This document shows positions 61,921 to 64,000 of a stretch of 64,000 bases of DNA, piece after piece; positions within the stretch are counted from its first letter, which is position 1; every line of letters begins with the position of its first letter. This stretch comes from Phreatobacter sp. (GTDB taxonomy: Bacteria > Pseudomonadota > Alphaproteobacteria > Rhizobiales > Phreatobacteraceae). A program made the translations under genes and the position numbers. Location of the stretch: the NCBI RefSeq assembly GCF_022843985.1, contig NZ_JALHMP010000010.1:62001-126000 (forward strand), written 5' to 3'. The notes under the pieces are model-generated. The model was not told where the DNA came from, searched no databases, and saw only the letters and a list, made by a program, of their open reading frames with translations.

Positions 61921-63501
61921 GTGTCCGTGAAGCGTCTCGCGCCTGTCGATGTCGTCGTGGTCGGAGCCGGCCTCGGTGCCGCGGCCTTCACCCGGCACCT
62001 CGCCGAAGCGGCGCCGTCATGGTCCATCGTCGTGCTGGAGCGCGGCGGCTGGGTCGATCGCGCCGCGCTGCCGGCCTTGCGGCCCGATTTCCAGCGCGAC
62101 GTTCTGGGCCCCTATGCGACCTCACCCAATGTCCGACTGGCGGCCGGGGGGATCGCACCCTCGGCGGACTACGCCGTCGACGACAGTGAGTCCGACTTCA
62201 AGCCGCTGATGTGGAGCGGCGTCGGCGGCTCCACCATCAACTGGGCGGCCCATTTTCCGCGCTTTCACCCCTCGGATTTCCGCACCCGGACCCTCGACGG
62301 TGTCGGCGACGACTGGCCCTTCAGCTATGCCGATCTCGAACCCTTCTACGACCTCAACGACGCCCGCTTCGGCATTGCCGGCCTTGCCGGCGACCCGGCC
62401 TATCCGCCCAAGCCCGAACGCCCCATGCCGCCCATCGCCCTCGGCAAGCTCGGCATGACCGCGGCCCGCGGCTTCGACCGCCTCGGCTGGCACTGGTGGC
62501 CGGTCGATTCGGCGATCAACAGCCGCGTCCATCACGGCCGTCCGGCCTGCAACCATTGCGGCCCCTGCCAGCAGGGCTGCGTCACCGGCGCCAAGGCCTC
62601 GACCGACATGACCCACTGGCCCGAGGCCATCGCCCGCGGCGTCGAGATGCGCACCGGCGCCGTCGTGCTGCAGGTCGAGATCGCCGCGGGGCGGGTCACC
62701 GGCGTCACCTACCGCACGGCCGAGGGCGACGTCTTCCAGCCGGCCGGGACGGTGGTGGTGGCTGGCAATGGTGTCGGCACGGCGCGCCTGCTGCTCGCTT
62801 CCGGCGTGACAGCGCCGGCTCTCGGGCGCAACCTGATGTATCACGGCGCCGGCTATGTCCGCGGCTTCTTCGCCGAGGACCTCGACGGTCCCGTCGGACC
62901 GACCGGCTGCTCGATCTACAGCCATGAATTCTACGAGACCGACCGCTCCCGCGGCTTCGTCCGCGGCGTCCATCTCCAGGCCACCCGGGAGAACCCCCTG
63001 GCGGTTCAGGCGGCCCGCCTGGCGCGGCCCTGGGGCGAGGAGGCCCATGCCGCCCTGCTGCGCGAGTTCCGAAGGTCCATGGCCATCCTCGTCGTCAACG
63101 AGGACCTGCCCGAGTCCGAGAACCATGTCGCCCTGACCGGCGAGACCGCCGCCGACGGTCTGCCCGGCGTCAAGGTCGTCTACCGCCTCTCCGACCATTC
63201 GCGCCGCGCCCTCGATTTCGGGCTCGACCGCGCCGAGGACATGCTGCGCGCTGCCGGCGCCGTCGAGACCGTGCGGGTGCCGCTGGCCCCCTTCACCGGC
63301 TGGCACCTGCTCGGCACCGCCCGGATGGGCACCGATCCCGCGACTTCGGTCACCGACGGCAGCGGCCGCGTCCATGGTGTCAGCGGCCTCCTCGTCGCCG
63401 ACGGCAGCCTGTTCACCACCTCGGCGGCGGTCAATCCCGGCTCCACCATCGGTGCGGTCGCGACCAAGGTCGCCGACGATCTCGCGAGGGCCGCAGCATG
63501 A
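61921..63501 (+). CDS. GMC family FAD oxidoreductase with Cys-rich cluster
   Basis: 526 residues: FAD fold VVVVGAGLGAAAFTRHLAE, MWSGVGGSTINWAAHFPRF, the catalytic-region HLLGTARMGTDPATSV and C-terminal NPGSTIGAVATKVADDLA. CNHCGPCQQGC in the middle matches the Cys cluster of gluconate/glucose FAD dehydrogenases, where it binds an iron-sulfur centre. I chose GTG 61921, which follows GGGAGGAACATC; earlier in-frame ATGs give low-quality sequence. It overlaps the next gene by 4 bases (ATGA). The electron acceptor, possibly a cytochrome c, is not in the window. Confidence 0.9.
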   Translation: MSVKRLAPVDVVVVGAGLGAAAFTRHLAEAAPSWSIVVLERGGWVDRAALPALRPDFQRDVLGPYATSPNVRLAAGGIAPSADYAVDDSESDFKPLMWSGVGGSTINWAAHFPRFHPSDFRTRTLDGVGDDWPFSYADLEPFYDLNDARFGIAGLAGDPAYPPKPERPMPPIALGKLGMTAARGFDRLGWHWWPVDSAINSRVHHGRPACNHCGPCQQGCVTGAKASTDMTHWPEAIARGVEMRTGAVVLQVEIAAGRVTGVTYRTAEGDVFQPAGTVVVAGNGVGTARLLLASGVTAPALGRNLMYHGAGYVRGFFAEDLDGPVGPTGCSIYSHEFYETDRSRGFVRGVHLQATRENPLAVQAARLARPWGEEAHAALLREFRRSMAILVVNEDLPESENHVALTGETAADGLPGVKVVYRLSDHSRRALDFGLDRAEDMLRAAGAVETVRVPLAPFTGWHLLGTARMGTDPATSVTDGSGRVHGVSGLLVADGSLFTTSAAVNPGSTIGAVATKVADDLARAAA

Positions 63502-63911
63502 GCGCGACCTTCGACGACGCCGTCCTCGACACGCTCTTTCCCGGCCTCGGCACGATCCCGCCCGCCAGCCGGGCCGGCCTCGACGCCTCCGCCGTCCTGG
63601 CGCGCCACGGCCCTGTGCTGACGGCGATCGAAGCGGCGGCGGGAGGCGAGGCCGCCTTCCTCGCCGCCGATCCCGGCCGGCGCGCCGATCTGCTCGAGGC
63701 TGTCGGCCACAGCGATCCGGCGGCCTTCCAGGCGCTCGTTCTGGCGGTCTCGGCGCTCTATCACGCCAGCGCCTCGGTGGTGGAGGCCTATGGCTGGGTG
63801 GCGCGCGCGCCCCAGCCCGAGGGCTTCGCCGTGGAAGCGCCGACGGACGAGGCCGAGGCGGCGCGCCTTCTGGGGAAGGTACGGGCGCGCCGGCAGATCT
63901 GGCGGGCCTGA
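63498..63911 (+). CDS. Small protein coupled to the GMC oxidoreductase
   Basis: 137 residues, mostly helical, no signal peptide. Its start overlaps the GMC stop (ATGA), so it is co-translated. Gluconate and glucose dehydrogenases of this class have a small subunit encoded next to the catalytic one; position and size suggest this is the equivalent, but those subunits usually carry a Tat signal, which is missing here. Sequence family not recognised. Confidence 0.75.
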   Translation: MSATFDDAVLDTLFPGLGTIPPASRAGLDASAVLARHGPVLTAIEAAAGGEAAFLAADPGRRADLLEAVGHSDPAAFQALVLAVSALYHASASVVEAYGWVARAPQPEGFAVEAPTDEAEAARLLGKVRARRQIWRA

Positions 63912-63924
63912 CGGCGGCCGGCGT

Positions 63925-64000
63925 TCAGCGCGGCGGACCTGCCGCGAACCTCGCCATGAAGCTACGGTCGAGCCAGTCCTTCCAGCGCCACACCCAGCGC
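63925..64000 (-). CDS. C-terminal fragment of a gene running off the window
   Basis: The minus strand is open from the window edge to a TGA at 63927-63925 and encodes a 24-residue end, RWVWRWKDWLDRSFMARF then AAGPPR. The Trp/Arg-rich WxWKDWLDRxFM pattern looks like a real protein C-terminus, perhaps of an NAD(P)/FAD-dependent oxidoreductase. Too short to assign. Confidence 0.4.
   Translation of the reverse strand, partial: RWVWRWKDWLDRSFMARFAAGPPR

Noticed and set aside
1-64000. Search for phage, plasmid, transposon or integron elements, toxin-antitoxin pairs and defence systems
   Set aside because: No transposase, integrase, resolvase, inverted terminal repeats, paired toxin-antitoxin genes or defence domains were seen; the holin-like protein at 38.0 kb is a chromosomal YqjE-type protein with no other phage genes near it.

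Overview
The window looks like chromosomal DNA of an alphaproteobacterium of the order Hyphomicrobiales (Rhizobiales). GC is high throughout, codon use is uniform, and no phage, transposase or integrase gene is visible. Lineage markers are DUF1223, DUF2125 and DUF4167 proteins, the gene order ubiG-lysC-ptsP-prfA-prmC, the dapF-mtaB pair, and a complete PhyR/NepR/EcfG general stress response (GSR) locus. The genus is not determined; a free-living Phreatobacter/Bosea-like organism is a guess.

Layout. 0-1.7 kb: DUF1223 protein (cut by the window edge), a small hypothetical protein and a CAP-domain lipoprotein. 1.7-8.9 kb: a minus-strand nitrogen-compound locus with an SDR enzyme, a 5'-truncated polysaccharide-deacetylase gene, a taurine/nitrate-type ABC importer, an allophanate hydrolase split into two genes, and a GntR regulator. 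8.9-19.3 kb: housekeeping genes (DUF2125, ChaC-like, UbiH-like, cold-shock protein, ubiG, lysC, ptsP, prfA, prmC). 19.4-35.1 kb: YccA/Bax-inhibitor protein, lipoprotein-export-like ABC pair diverging from an arylesterase, aldo/keto reductase, DUF4167, leuB, L,D-transpeptidase, an mhqO/mhqD-like pair, GyrI-like protein, dapF and mtaB.

35.1-49.8 kb is the most interesting part. It holds the GSR core (phyR diverging from nepR-ecfG-histidine kinase) embedded among small envelope proteins, PRC-barrel proteins, two transglutaminases, an ABC exporter, two single-domain response regulators and an HWE kinase. Reading both strands I found 11 sites here matching or nearly matching the EcfG promoter (GGAAC, 16-17 bases, CGTT or GGTT) just upstream of these genes, and four more at 57.6-60.2 kb upstream of DUF892, DUF883-like and other small stress genes. 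One EcfG-type promoter at 44.75 kb is followed within about 75 bases by a C-rich stem-loop and a strong intrinsic terminator with no reading frame. This is a good candidate for a stress-induced small RNA.

49.75-57.4 kb: a second nitrogen/purine-type locus with an Asp/Glu-racemase-family protein lacking both usual cysteines, two PuuE-type deacetylases, a spermidine/putrescine-type ABC importer and an NHL-repeat protein, then a tRNA-Thr(CGT). 57.8-60.1 kb: small stress genes. 60.2-63.9 kb: an amidase diverging from a GMC oxidoreductase with a small partner protein. A reading-frame fragment runs off the right edge.

How it fits together (inference): an HWE kinase and a kinase-like protein with a degraded ATP-binding domain would set PhyR phosphorylation. 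Phosphorylated PhyR would bind NepR and free EcfG, which would then switch on its own operon and the flanking envelope-protection genes. All promoter calls are by eye and need a genome-wide motif scan and transcript mapping.
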